Assembly (NCBI RefSeq): GCF_014324365.1
Contig: NZ_QEIG01000025.1
Location: 1-56,950 of the forward strand
DNA length: 56,950 nucleotides
Source: Algoriphagus sp. AK58
Lineage (GTDB): Bacteria; Bacteroidota; Bacteroidia; Cytophagales; Cyclobacteriaceae
Direction: 5' to 3'
Of the stretch, positions 43,984 to 52,274 are shown piece by piece. The notes under the pieces were generated by a model. It did no database searches. It was given only the letters and a program-made list of their open reading frames with translations, and was not told the origin of the DNA. The position numbers and the translations under genes are program-made. Numbering within the stretch: position 1 is the stretch's first letter; the number at the start of each line of letters is the position of its first letter.

Positions 43984-44037
43984 AATCTAGAAACAAGAGG
44001 CGAGAAGCAAGATTCAAGAGAGCGTTAGCTGTTTAAA

Positions 44038-44066
44038 CTTTTCCAAAGTTTGAAACTTTGGAAAAG
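44038..44066. repeat. Palindrome CTTTTCCAAAGTTT, copy 1
   Basis: CTTTTCCAAAGTTT (44038-44051) and AAACTTTGGAAAAG (44053-44066) are perfect 14-bp arms with a one-base spacer. It lies between the convergent SDR and ATPase genes. A second copy occurs at 54093-54129, again between convergent genes. The purine-rich run just before it (43985-44020, GAAACAAGAGGCGAGAAGC) is a degraded simple repeat. Confidence 0.85.
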
Positions 44067-44083
44067 CGCTCAACTAGTAAATG

Positions 44084-45247
44084 TCAATAAGGAAGAAGAT
44101 CCAAGCGATTCCAATTGAGGACTTGGGCATGGCTTCTCTTCTGAACTTCATCACCGCCATAGATCAAATAGGAGTCTTCTGGACTTGTTCCAGAGGCATT
44201 TTGGAAATAGGTCAGGCTGTTGAAAAAGTTAGAATTAATCGTTCTCCCCGATTTGATTTCAGCAGCGATCAGTTTTCCTCCCACTTCCATTACCAAATCA
44301 ATTTCATGAGATCCGGCAGCATTCCAGAAATAGTTGTTTGTAGGCAGATCTCGGTTGAGTTGATTTTTCATGACTTCATTCAGAACCAGATTTTCAAATA
44401 AGGCGCCTTTGGCGAAGTGCCTGTTTAGTTCCTCCACTGTCCTCAGATTCAGCAAAGCACAGGCAAGCCCGGTGTCGTAGAAATAGAGTTTTGGACTTTT
44501 GACGATCCTCTTGTTGAAGTTTTTATGGTAAGGCCTAAGCGTGTAGCAGATAAAACTGGTTTCCAAAATACTGAGCCATTTACTTACGGTCTGGTAAGAA
44601 ATGCCCAATTGATTTCCGATTTCACTGAAATTGATCAATTGCCCGATGCGTCCGGCACACATCTCAAGAAACTGTCTGAATAACCCCAAATCACCCACGT
44701 TCAGCAGTTGCCTTACATCGCGTTCCACATAGGTGCGCAGGTAATCTTGCAGCCATCGGTAGGGATCGAGTTCCAAATCATAAATCCTTGGATAAAAACC
44801 CCTTAGCATGTATTGTTCATAGGTCTCCATTTCGAACGAAGAGCCTTTGATTTCCTCCACTGAAAAAGGAAGCAAATTGAAAATAGATACCCTTCCGGCC
44901 AAGCTTTGAGAAATGCTTTCCATCAACTGGAAATTTTGAGAACCGGACAAAATGAATTGTCCTGGAATTTTCTCCCGATCCGAAATCACCTGGATATAGG
45001 AGAAAAGGTGAGGGACATATTGTACTTCGTCCAAAATCAGATTTCCTTGTTGGGATTGAAGGAAACCTTTGGGGTCAGTCAGGGCAAATTGACGTAGTTC
45101 AGGATCTTCCAGGTTGAGATACTTGTGATCGGGAAAAAGTGCCTGAATCAGCGTGGATTTTCCACTTTGCCGAGGCCCGGTGATTGCAATGATCGGCATT
45201 TTTGAGGCCGATTCTTTGATTTTTATTCCTAATTTCCTGTTTAACAT
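44084..45247 (-). CDS. AAA ATPase with DUF4143 C-terminal domain
   Basis: A 387-residue P-loop protein. Walker A is ITGPRQSGKSTLIQAL (about 22-37), Walker B is NLILDEVQYVP, and a sensor-like FILSGSQNF follows. The C-terminal half (about 190-387) has the DUF4143 pattern, with a helical domain and an end (EIDLVMEVGGKLIAAEIKSG) that looks like a PD-(D/E)xK nuclease core (D, E-x-K). Such proteins are multicopy in Bacteroidota and poorly understood. It is a single gene unlike its neighbours in function, and its ATG abuts a 43-nt palindrome. Confidence 0.88.
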   Translation of the reverse strand: MLNRKLGIKIKESASKMPIIAITGPRQSGKSTLIQALFPDHKYLNLEDPELRQFALTDPKGFLQSQQGNLILDEVQYVPHLFSYIQVISDREKIPGQFILSGSQNFQLMESISQSLAGRVSIFNLLPFSVEEIKGSSFEMETYEQYMLRGFYPRIYDLELDPYRWLQDYLRTYVERDVRQLLNVGDLGLFRQFLEMCAGRIGQLINFSEIGNQLGISYQTVSKWLSILETSFICYTLRPYHKNFNKRIVKSPKLYFYDTGLACALLNLRTVEELNRHFAKGALFENLVLNEVMKNQLNRDLPTNNYFWNAAGSHEIDLVMEVGGKLIAAEIKSGRTINSNFFNSLTYFQNASGTSPEDSYLIYGGDEVQKRSHAQVLNWNRLDLLPY

Positions 45248-45289
45248 AGACTTGCAAATTAGAAGTTCAACTTCTAATTTGCAAGTCTA
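45247..45289. repeat. Perfect 43-nt palindrome abutting the ATPase start codon
   Basis: Left arm 45247-45267 (starting TAGACTTGCAAATTAG) and right arm 45269-45289 are perfect 21-bp complements around a single C. On the minus strand the A of the ATPase ATG is the last base of the palindrome. In mRNA the hairpin would touch the start codon and leave no free ribosome site. It may be an operator, a translational switch or a mobile-element end. Confidence 0.9.
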
Positions 45290-45304
45290 ATTTTTTAATT
45301 GATT

Positions 45305-46636
45305 TTATCCCAGAAAAATACTCAGGATGTAAACCAGAAAGATGGCGGTCACTCCGGCGATCAAGGTGCCCATGCTATGCGATTTGTTGCCCTGTTTAGT
45401 GCTCATTCCTGAAAGCTGCGTGACCACCCAAAATCCACTGTCGTTGGCATGGGAAATGCCTAAGGCTCCGGCTCCGATAGCCACGCACGTAAATACTTTC
45501 ATCATTTCAGAATCCAATCCCAAGGGGCCTAGCATGGGTGCCACGATCGAGGCAGTCGTAATCATGGCCACGGTGGTTGATCCTTGGGCTGTTTTTAATC
45601 CAAAAGCAATCAGAAAAGGAAGAAAAATCCCCCAATTAGCATCGCTCATAGAGGCGGTGACCAAGTCTCCGACACCGGAGTTTTGCAGCATTTTGCCAAA
45701 GACAGCACCTGCGCCTGTGATCAAAATCACCGGTGCTGAAAGCAAAATCGCTTCTCCAATCCAGCCCGAGGAGGAAAGGAGTTTCCGGTCAAATTTCTTC
45801 GGAAGGGTAAAAGACAAAATCGCTCCGATCAAAAGTGCAATTACCGGGGTTCCCAAAAACTGAATGGCTTTGATAAACCCTCCTTCCCCAAAAGGTTTGG
45901 TGGGATAGTTGGCAATTGAAGCGAGAATGATGAGGATCAAAGGAGCCAAAATCGGTAGCAGCGCTGAGACAAATTTTGGGCGTTCATGCGCTGGAATGGC
46001 TTTTTCATCCGCCGCAAGCGTGGGTTTTAAGGGGATTTTGGTAACCGCTTTTTGGACAAAAATCAATAGTGGAATCAAGGTTAAGAGCGAGACCAAGCCT
46101 CCATAAAAAATCACTAAACCCAAATCTGCGCCTAAAATACCTGCTGTGGCGATCGGTCCGGGAGTAGGTGGAACCAAGGAATGGCTTGCCATGGCTCCCA
46201 AGGAAACTGCGACAATGGTAGCCGCATAGGATAGTGAACTTTTGGAAGCCAAAGACTTGGCAATCGGATTCATCATGATGATCGTGCTATCCCCGAAAAC
46301 CGGAATGGATAGCACCCAACTGCTGAGCATCAGCGAAAGATTCACCGACTTTTCTCCGACCCACTTCAAAACCTTTTCTGCAATGACTAATGCACCACCG
46401 GTCTTTTCGAGAAAAGTCCCCAAAATCACACCGAGCAAAATCAACAGCCCAACACTTCCCATCACGCCGCCAAAACCTTCGGAAATCGATTTGATGATCA
46501 GTTCGGTATCCATTCCCATCATCAGTCCATAGATGATGGCTCCCAGAAAAAGAGCCAAGAAGGGGTGAATGTCAAATTTGATAATGGAAACTAAAATCAA
46601 GGCGAGGGCTGCCAGGATAATCAAAATTGTGAGCAT
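45305..46636 (-). CDS. GntP family gluconate:H+ symporter
   Basis: A 443-residue inner-membrane permease with about 12-14 helices. Characteristic segments are FGDSTIIMMNPIAKSLA, SHSLVPPTPGPIATAGILGADLG, GLKTAQGSTTVAMITTAS and HANDSGFWVVTQ, all diagnostic of the GntP family. It would import gluconate or a related sugar acid, which the SDR at 43189 could then oxidise. It is monocistronic. Confidence 0.93.
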   Translation of the reverse strand: MLTILIILAALALILVSIIKFDIHPFLALFLGAIIYGLMMGMDTELIIKSISEGFGGVMGSVGLLILLGVILGTFLEKTGGALVIAEKVLKWVGEKSVNLSLMLSSWVLSIPVFGDSTIIMMNPIAKSLASKSSLSYAATIVAVSLGAMASHSLVPPTPGPIATAGILGADLGLVIFYGGLVSLLTLIPLLIFVQKAVTKIPLKPTLAADEKAIPAHERPKFVSALLPILAPLILIILASIANYPTKPFGEGGFIKAIQFLGTPVIALLIGAILSFTLPKKFDRKLLSSSGWIGEAILLSAPVILITGAGAVFGKMLQNSGVGDLVTASMSDANWGIFLPFLIAFGLKTAQGSTTVAMITTASIVAPMLGPLGLDSEMMKVFTCVAIGAGALGISHANDSGFWVVTQLSGMSTKQGNKSHSMGTLIAGVTAIFLVYILSIFLG

Positions 46637-46805
46637 GATGGATTTTAGGGTTTATTGAGCAACTTTTTGGATAAGAAAAAAGACGAGTTTAAAAATTAAG
46701 GAAAAAAGCCCAAAACCAAAGCCCGGTCATTGATTTTAACCGATCGCCTCATTTTGGAAGTTTTTTAAGCTCATTATTTCTATTTTATGTGGAAATCCCA
46801 GTCTC

Positions 46806-48848
46806 ATGAAAAACTCAATTCCTTTTTTGGTCCTAGGACTCGTTCTGTTCTTTGGTTCCTGTGGACCTTCTACCAAATCAGAAGCCCGATTTGAGCTATT
46901 GCCTTCTCCCTCCGAAATGACAATCTCTGGGCAATCCAAACTTGAGTTGGAGGAGGTAGAGGCGTCTTTTGAGAAAGCCAAAAAAGCCATGCTTGAAAAA
47001 GGAAGTTTGGAAGGAATCGAAACCTTAAGTTTCACGCTCCAACCGGATTTGGATCTGAAAAAGGAAGGCTACCTGATGGAGATTTCTGCGGATCAGATTA
47101 GCATTCAGGCGCCGGCCGACGCGGGGCTATGGTATGGATTGATGACTTTGGGACAATTGATCCAAGATGCCAAAGATCAGGATGCCGCTCTTCCTTTGGT
47201 GAAAATCAAAGATGAACCTGCCTTGGACTATCGGGCAGTTCACCTCGATGTGAAGCATCATTTGGAGAAAAAGGAGTATTACTTCGAACTCATGGACCGC
47301 TTTGCTGCGCAAAAAATAAATGCTGTAATCGTGGAGATCGAGGATAAACTCAAATACGAACTTCAGCCAAAGGTGGGCTCCTCCGATGCGTTTACCATTT
47401 CGGAATGGAAAGAACTCAGCGATTATGCCATGGCTAGACATATACGCATCAGTCCCTTGGTACAGGGATTGGGTCATGCGTCTTTTATCCTAAAGCATCC
47501 CGAATACATCCCGCTTCGAGACGATCCGGAGAGTGATTGGGCTTTTAACCCTTTGAATGAAGAAACCTACAAAGTTCAATTTGACCTCTATGAGGATGCT
47601 CTGAAGGCTTTTCCTTATGCCAACTACCTGCATGTGGGAGGGGATGAGGTGCACACGACGGGAAGAAACTCGGGGAAATCTCCCTTGGAACTCCAACTTA
47701 TCTGGCTCAATCGGGTGAGTGATTATGCTGCGCAAAAAGGCTTGACGCCGATCTTTTGGGACGATATGCCCCTGAAAAATGCAGAGGTCTATCGCTCCAT
47801 TTATGATTCCAAATTGACCAAGGCACAGGTGGATAGCATTTGGTCAGCCAACGAGCCCAACCTGAATAAGTACATCGATTTGTTCCCAAAAAACTGCGTC
47901 TATATGCGCTGGAACTACGATATGCCCGAGTCACCGGGTAATAACCGGGCGATCCAATGGTTTACCGACAATGGACTGAAAGTGATGGGGGCCACCGCCG
48001 GTCAGACCCGCTGGAATCTCATGCCGCAGGATCAAAGCAATACGAATAATATCCGGGATTTTGCGCTGATATCGATCCGAAACAAGGCTGACGGCTTGCT
48101 TTTAACGCTTTGGGACGATGATTCTCCTCACTTTGAATTGTATCAGCGTGGAATTTCCATTTTTGCGGAATACACCTGGGCTGGGGAAAAACGAAGCGTC
48201 GATCAATTGCATCAGGCGTATCGCCAAAGAGCTTTTGGACCTGAGTTTGCTTCGGCCGAACATGAATTTATCAATGACTTGGAAGGTCCTGTGGCTGATT
48301 GGAAAAATCTGCTTTTGGAGAATCGAAGAGACCGAAATCGTCTCCGAAAATTAGAAAACCCGATAGATGAGGCTGTGATTCCACTCCCCAAATTGGATTC
48401 TGCGGGCAAATGGACAGAAAAATACCAAAGCAAAATCACTCAGGCTCAAGCCAATCTGGCGAGGGTAGACTCCATCCTTCAGCAGATTCAGGAGATCAAA
48501 AAGTCAGCCCTGAGAAATACTCATCAGCTGGAAGTGTATGAACAAGTGGCCGAAGTGGTGCAGTTTTCCAATCGGGCGATTATCACTTTGGCCGAACTCG
48601 ACGAACCAAGCGGTGAAAAGCGGGAAGTGGCCAAATCCAAGCTCCAGCAAATGGAAGCCGAATGGACCTCTATCCAAAACAAGGTCGAAGAAGTCTATGG
48701 CAAAACCCGCCAACTCAACAAGCCTTCAGACTACATTTTGGATCAAGATCACCACGTCCATTTGGCCAATCAAGCCTTGAAGTTTTCAGACTGGCAGTTT
48801 TATGTGGAAGGCTTGTTTTTGGAGAAGGTGAAATGGGAGGTGAAATGA
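46806..48848 (+). CDS. GH20 beta-N-acetylhexosaminidase-like lipoprotein
   Basis: A 680-residue lipoprotein (lipobox FFGSC, cysteine 19). Residues about 30-135 form the GH20b-like beta-alpha domain. The catalytic TIM barrel starts at DYRAVHLDVKHH (about 140), with the acid/base pair D280-E281 in HVGGDEVH. The C-terminal 200 residues are helical and charged, with no known domain. GH20 enzymes release N-acetylhexosamines from glycans by substrate-assisted catalysis. The DVKHH barrel start differs from the usual DxxRH, so the true substrate may be unusual. Confidence 0.85.
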   Translation: MKNSIPFLVLGLVLFFGSCGPSTKSEARFELLPSPSEMTISGQSKLELEEVEASFEKAKKAMLEKGSLEGIETLSFTLQPDLDLKKEGYLMEISADQISIQAPADAGLWYGLMTLGQLIQDAKDQDAALPLVKIKDEPALDYRAVHLDVKHHLEKKEYYFELMDRFAAQKINAVIVEIEDKLKYELQPKVGSSDAFTISEWKELSDYAMARHIRISPLVQGLGHASFILKHPEYIPLRDDPESDWAFNPLNEETYKVQFDLYEDALKAFPYANYLHVGGDEVHTTGRNSGKSPLELQLIWLNRVSDYAAQKGLTPIFWDDMPLKNAEVYRSIYDSKLTKAQVDSIWSANEPNLNKYIDLFPKNCVYMRWNYDMPESPGNNRAIQWFTDNGLKVMGATAGQTRWNLMPQDQSNTNNIRDFALISIRNKADGLLLTLWDDDSPHFELYQRGISIFAEYTWAGEKRSVDQLHQAYRQRAFGPEFASAEHEFINDLEGPVADWKNLLLENRRDRNRLRKLENPIDEAVIPLPKLDSAGKWTEKYQSKITQAQANLARVDSILQQIQEIKKSALRNTHQLEVYEQVAEVVQFSNRAIITLAELDEPSGEKREVAKSKLQQMEAEWTSIQNKVEEVYGKTRQLNKPSDYILDQDHHVHLANQALKFSDWQFYVEGLFLEKVKWEVK

Positions 48849-48886
48849 TCCAATATACCTTGCTAGGATTCAAAATTTCACATCTC

Positions 48887-49213
48887 TCAAATAAGCTTGA
48901 CAAAGTTGTCTTCAAGCTTTACGTTGAAGTTGATTTCAGCTTTCAAGGCTTTAAATACTTTAAGAATAGTATCAATGGTTGCACTGTTTGCGCTGCTCTC
49001 CAATTTTGAAATTTGCGCTTTCTGAACCCCCACGAGTTGACCGAGTTCTTCTTGAGTCAGATTTCTTTCCAGTCTAGCGGCTTTAATCATTCTCCCTAAG
49101 ACATCCATTCGGAGTTCATATTCATACTCGTCCCGCGCTGCGGTTCCTACTTCGCCGATATACTTGTCTTTCATCTCGGCAAGAGTGAAAGTCTTTATTT
49201 TTTTGGATGCCAT
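48887..49213 (-). CDS. HigA-like XRE antitoxin
   Basis: A 108-residue protein with a helix-turn-helix domain in its C-terminal half: ARLERNLTQEELGQLVGV, then QKAQISKLESSANS. The N-terminal part (DKYIGEVGTAARDEYEYELR) is typical of antitoxins paired with Gp49-like toxins. ATG at 49213 is preferred over an in-frame TTG at 49240. It follows the toxin gene by 13 bases, the toxin-first order of higBA systems. Confidence 0.88.
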   Translation of the reverse strand: MASKKIKTFTLAEMKDKYIGEVGTAARDEYEYELRMDVLGRMIKAARLERNLTQEELGQLVGVQKAQISKLESSANSATIDTILKVFKALKAEINFNVKLEDNFVKLI

Positions 49214-49226
49214 GGGGCTATCTGAT

Positions 49227-49559
49227 TTATTTGCCTTCAAAGTACTTTGTTTTCAATCTTACTGCCCGGTCAATTTCCAGTCCAGGAACTTTATCCACCT
49301 TCTTTATAAAGCCATGAGTGGCTATTACCAAGGTTTCCTTTTTATCAGTTTTATCCCAAAATGCCAAAAGCCTAATTTGAAGTCCTCCGAACTTGGTTCG
49401 GAATTCCCAAATGTCATTTTGAAGCTTTTTAAACAGTTTTGGGTCATTTGTATGTTCTGCAAGGTCAATGTTGTAGAAGATTTTTTTGATTGTTTTAGGG
49501 TCAAGTTGAGCGATGAACTGTTCTGCTTCCTCTAAAAATTTTGTTTCAAAAAATCTCAT
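49227..49559 (-). CDS. HigB/RelE-like toxin (Gp49 family)
   Basis: A 110-residue protein with the RelE-fold pattern FWEFRTKFGGLQIRLLAFWD-like (here IWEFRTKFGGLQIRLLAFWD) and LVIATHGFIKKVDKVP. These are typical of phage-derived Gp49/HigB mRNA endonucleases, probably ribosome-dependent. ATG at 49559 (MRFFETKFLEEAEQF) is preferred; an in-frame TTG at 49604 would add 15 residues. With the downstream XRE gene it forms a complete toxin-antitoxin pair. Confidence 0.87.
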   Translation of the reverse strand: MRFFETKFLEEAEQFIAQLDPKTIKKIFYNIDLAEHTNDPKLFKKLQNDIWEFRTKFGGLQIRLLAFWDKTDKKETLVIATHGFIKKVDKVPGLEIDRAVRLKTKYFEGK

Positions 49560-49637
49560 ACAAACTTGATTGAAGAACTCCTCAAAAATAACATTTGTTT
49601 CCAAAAATAGAAACTTTTAGAAATATCTCCAGAAAAC

Positions 49638-50111
49638 TCACTCATTAAAAAACGGCCGCATCTCCTCGTGGATCTCTTCCCGGAGGGTTTTGAGTTTGAG
49701 CGCGTATTCTTGCAGCTTCTTTTCCTGATCGGTTTTGGGTAACCAAGGCTTTACTTTTTTGGGGTTGCCATTTTCATCCACAGACACAAAAATGATGATG
49801 CAATGGGTCTTTTTCTCAAATTTTTTCTGTTCAAAGCTTCTCGAATAGACTTCTACCATGATATGAATGCTCGAGCTGCCGGTGTAGATCACCTGAGAAT
49901 CAATCTTGATCACCTCGCCGATTCCGATGGGTTTGTAAAAGCGGATGCCGCCCACATAGACCGTTACACAGTAGCTTTCAGCCCAGTTTCTCGCACAGGT
50001 ATAGGCAGCCTGATCGATCCACTTCATCACGGTGCCGCCATGGACTTTTCCCCCGAAATTCACATCGCCGGGTTCACTGATAAACTGAAAGGTGGTCTTA
50101 TGAGAAGGCAT
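49638..50111 (-). CDS. Hotdog-fold acyl-CoA thioesterase
   Basis: A 157-residue enzyme of the YciA/BFIT type that hydrolyses acyl-CoA to fatty acid and CoA. The motif NFGGKVHGGTVMKWIDQAAYTCA (split here as GGKVHGGTVMKW and IDQAAYTCARNW, about 19-42) carries the catalytic aspartate, and IMVEVYSR is the second strand pair. The charged C-terminal helix is usual. It runs in the same direction as the cupin and VOC genes upstream. Confidence 0.9.
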   Translation of the reverse strand: MPSHKTTFQFISEPGDVNFGGKVHGGTVMKWIDQAAYTCARNWAESYCVTVYVGGIRFYKPIGIGEVIKIDSQVIYTGSSSIHIMVEVYSRSFEQKKFEKKTHCIIIFVSVDENGNPKKVKPWLPKTDQEKKLQEYALKLKTLREEIHEEMRPFFNE

Positions 50112-50135
50112 ATGCTTTGAGTTGAATGGTGAGGA

Positions 50136-50576
50136 TTAATTGGTTTTTGATTCCTTGACTACAATTTCTTTTCCCTCCGTCCCAGCATAGAAAACGACTA
50201 TTTCAACAGCTTTATCTCCTTCGTTTTTTCCATAGTGAACCACATCCACTACTTCGATGATCGGGTCACCGGCCTTGAGATGAAGGGTATTTCCTTTTTC
50301 ATCAATGACTGTCAGTTCACCTTTCAGCATGATTCCCGCATTGATTACCGGGTGGTAATGTTTTGGAAGTTCCGAATGGGGAGGAATGGTGACTTTGACG
50401 ATGGAGATCTTGGGTTTTCCTTCGGGATAGGAGGGGAGAGAGTCCCCGTTCCAGGACAGATGGGATTCGATCAGTGTTTCGCTGAAAGGAGTTTTGGACG
50501 GTGTCTTACCGGTAGAGCAAGACCAAACCATTCCGACTAGTAATCCTAAAAATGATAAATAATAGTTTTTAATCAT
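50136..50576 (-). CDS. Cupin-domain lipoprotein
   Basis: A 146-residue lipoprotein (MIKNYYLSFLGLLVGMVWSC, cysteine 20) with one cupin barrel. Motif 1 is LPKHYHPVINAGIMLKGELTV and motif 2 is AGDPIIEVVDVVHYGKN, which supply the metal-binding histidines. The ligand is unknown. ATG at 50576 starts the signal peptide and overlaps the VOC gene stop by 8 bases; a longer in-frame start is rejected for this reason. Confidence 0.82.
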   Translation of the reverse strand: MIKNYYLSFLGLLVGMVWSCSTGKTPSKTPFSETLIESHLSWNGDSLPSYPEGKPKISIVKVTIPPHSELPKHYHPVINAGIMLKGELTVIDEKGNTLHLKAGDPIIEVVDVVHYGKNEGDKAVEIVVFYAGTEGKEIVVKESKTN

Positions 50577-50931
50577 GGGTTTGACAGGCTTCAAGGACGT
50601 TTCCGTCCAAATCAAAAAATTGAAAATAGGTAACGAGGGAATCTGTAATCAAATCTGTGACTTGCACTCCTTTACTGATTAACTCATCTCTGGATTGTGC
50701 GGCATTATCTGTTCTGAAAATGGGATACGCACAAGTCGAAGGGGAGTTGTGGATGGGCTCATCGGTTTGCCAAAGAGTCAGACTGGGTGGACCTCCGGTG
50801 TCCATCACTGTTAACCTGACCTCAGCATCTGAAAAGATAGGTGTAAGGCCTAATTTTTCCTGATACCAAACCGCCGAATTTGAATGATTTTTTACCCTTA
50901 GGATCAAGGTGTCGATTCCTTTGAATACCAT
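50569..50931 (-). CDS. VOC family (glyoxalase/dioxygenase-like) protein
   Basis: A 120-residue single-module protein with the paired beta-alpha-beta pattern: FKGIDTLILRVKNHSNSAVWYQEKLGL and SLTLWQ, then YPIFRTDNAAQSRDELISKG and YFQFFDLDGNVLEACQT. The final FxDxDGNxxE is the usual metal-ligand strand. The first metal ligand is not an obvious histidine (LILRV), so catalysis is uncertain. It is translationally coupled to the cupin lipoprotein gene. Confidence 0.85.
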   Translation of the reverse strand: MVFKGIDTLILRVKNHSNSAVWYQEKLGLTPIFSDAEVRLTVMDTGGPPSLTLWQTDEPIHNSPSTCAYPIFRTDNAAQSRDELISKGVQVTDLITDSLVTYFQFFDLDGNVLEACQTHD

Positions 50932-50938
50932 AGCTGTT

Positions 50939-52228
50939 TTATCTGATTAAGAATAAAGCGATAATTCCTGCTCCAAAAACCACCCCGTATCCTAAAATTA
51001 ACTTTTTCCTTAACTCAATACTTCCAGCATAGATGCCAATTCCCATTTTGACCAATGTGTTGGAAATGGTAGCAATCAGGATAGAAATCCCCGCGATCTG
51101 CATGATCAATTGATTCCCTGCAAGTTTGGAAACAGAAATGGTAATGGCGTCAATATCTGAAATCCCTGCAATTGCGCTTGAAATGAAAGTACCGCGTTCG
51201 CCAAGGTTTTCATTGGCATAACTGACCAAAAGTAAAATGGTAGAATAGATCGCTCCGAATACTAGGGCACTTTTCAAGTCTAAAGGTTTTTTGAGCGGGA
51301 TAAGCTGATCTTCCATAGGCTCTTTATTCCTTTTGGTAAAAATGTATACTGTAATTCCCAGTCCTGCAATAAAGACAATCAGTATAGGGATCAGCAATTT
51401 TTCAAAAAGTGCAAGGTTGAAAATGAATGTCCAAATTAAAACCCGAATGGTCATGATGGAGCTTGCCGCCAGAATTGCAGTGGCACAGGAGGAGGATAGA
51501 CTTGAATTTTCTTTACTTTTTTGGGCAAAAACCCAAGTAACTGCGGTACTTGAAACCAATCCCCCAACTAATCCACTTAATAATATTCCACGATTAGCTC
51601 CCAGAAATTTGGTTAAAATATAACCTACTAATCCAAGTCCAGAAGTGAGTAAAACAACCCAACCGATTTCTTTGAAGTTGAGTACATCATAAGGACCGAA
51701 CGTCTGATCCGGTAAAAAAGGAAAGATCAGTAAGGCCAGCACTACGAATCGGATAAAATCATATAGTTCCTCAGCCGTAATCTTTCCTACAATGGTTTTG
51801 ATTCGGAATTTGGAAGAAAGGACCACGACCAAGATCACGGTTATAAACAGCGAAATTTCAATTAGTCCGTTTAGAACCAGGGTGCCAAGAATAAATGCAA
51901 ACACAGAACTCAACTCGGTCGTAAGGCCTCGATCGCCCTGCGTGGCGGTAAACCAATAAGAGGTGCCCTGGAGTATCACTACCCCAAGAAGAATGACCCC
52001 ATAGACCCAAGGAGCAAAAACATGATAAAATATCCCACCCGCAAAGCCAAGTAAAACCAAAATGATGAATGTGCGCACTCCGGAGAATCCCTGTGAATTT
52101 TCCTTCATGGCACTGTATTGTCTTTCCAGACCAATTACTCCTCCTATTCCAACGGCTACCGCCAGTCTGATGATAAAGTCCAATTGGGACAGGGAAAATG
52201 ATTCTTGATTTATTACTAAATGTTCCAA
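50939..52228 (-). CDS. MgtC/SapB-DUF4010 membrane protein
   Basis: A 429-residue protein with about 12 helices. The N-terminal MgtC/SapB domain has AVAVGIGGVIGLERQYSAMKEN followed by GVRTFIILVLLGFAGG. The C-terminal DUF4010 part has LSGLVGGLVSSTAVTW and SSAIAGISDIDAITIS. The role is unknown; MgtC relatives modulate ion or ATP homeostasis. The start is TTG at 52228, since no ATG precedes the first helix. It precedes the VOC and cupin genes by 7 bases and may be in one operon with them. Confidence 0.85.
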   Translation of the reverse strand: MEHLVINQESFSLSQLDFIIRLAVAVGIGGVIGLERQYSAMKENSQGFSGVRTFIILVLLGFAGGIFYHVFAPWVYGVILLGVVILQGTSYWFTATQGDRGLTTELSSVFAFILGTLVLNGLIEISLFITVILVVVLSSKFRIKTIVGKITAEELYDFIRFVVLALLIFPFLPDQTFGPYDVLNFKEIGWVVLLTSGLGLVGYILTKFLGANRGILLSGLVGGLVSSTAVTWVFAQKSKENSSLSSSCATAILAASSIMTIRVLIWTFIFNLALFEKLLIPILIVFIAGLGITVYIFTKRNKEPMEDQLIPLKKPLDLKSALVFGAIYSTILLLVSYANENLGERGTFISSAIAGISDIDAITISVSKLAGNQLIMQIAGISILIATISNTLVKMGIGIYAGSIELRKKLILGYGVVFGAGIIALFLIR

Positions 52229-52274
52229 TTGGTAAATAGTTTATTCAGCTGAAATCAAATATTTGACAGGGAAT

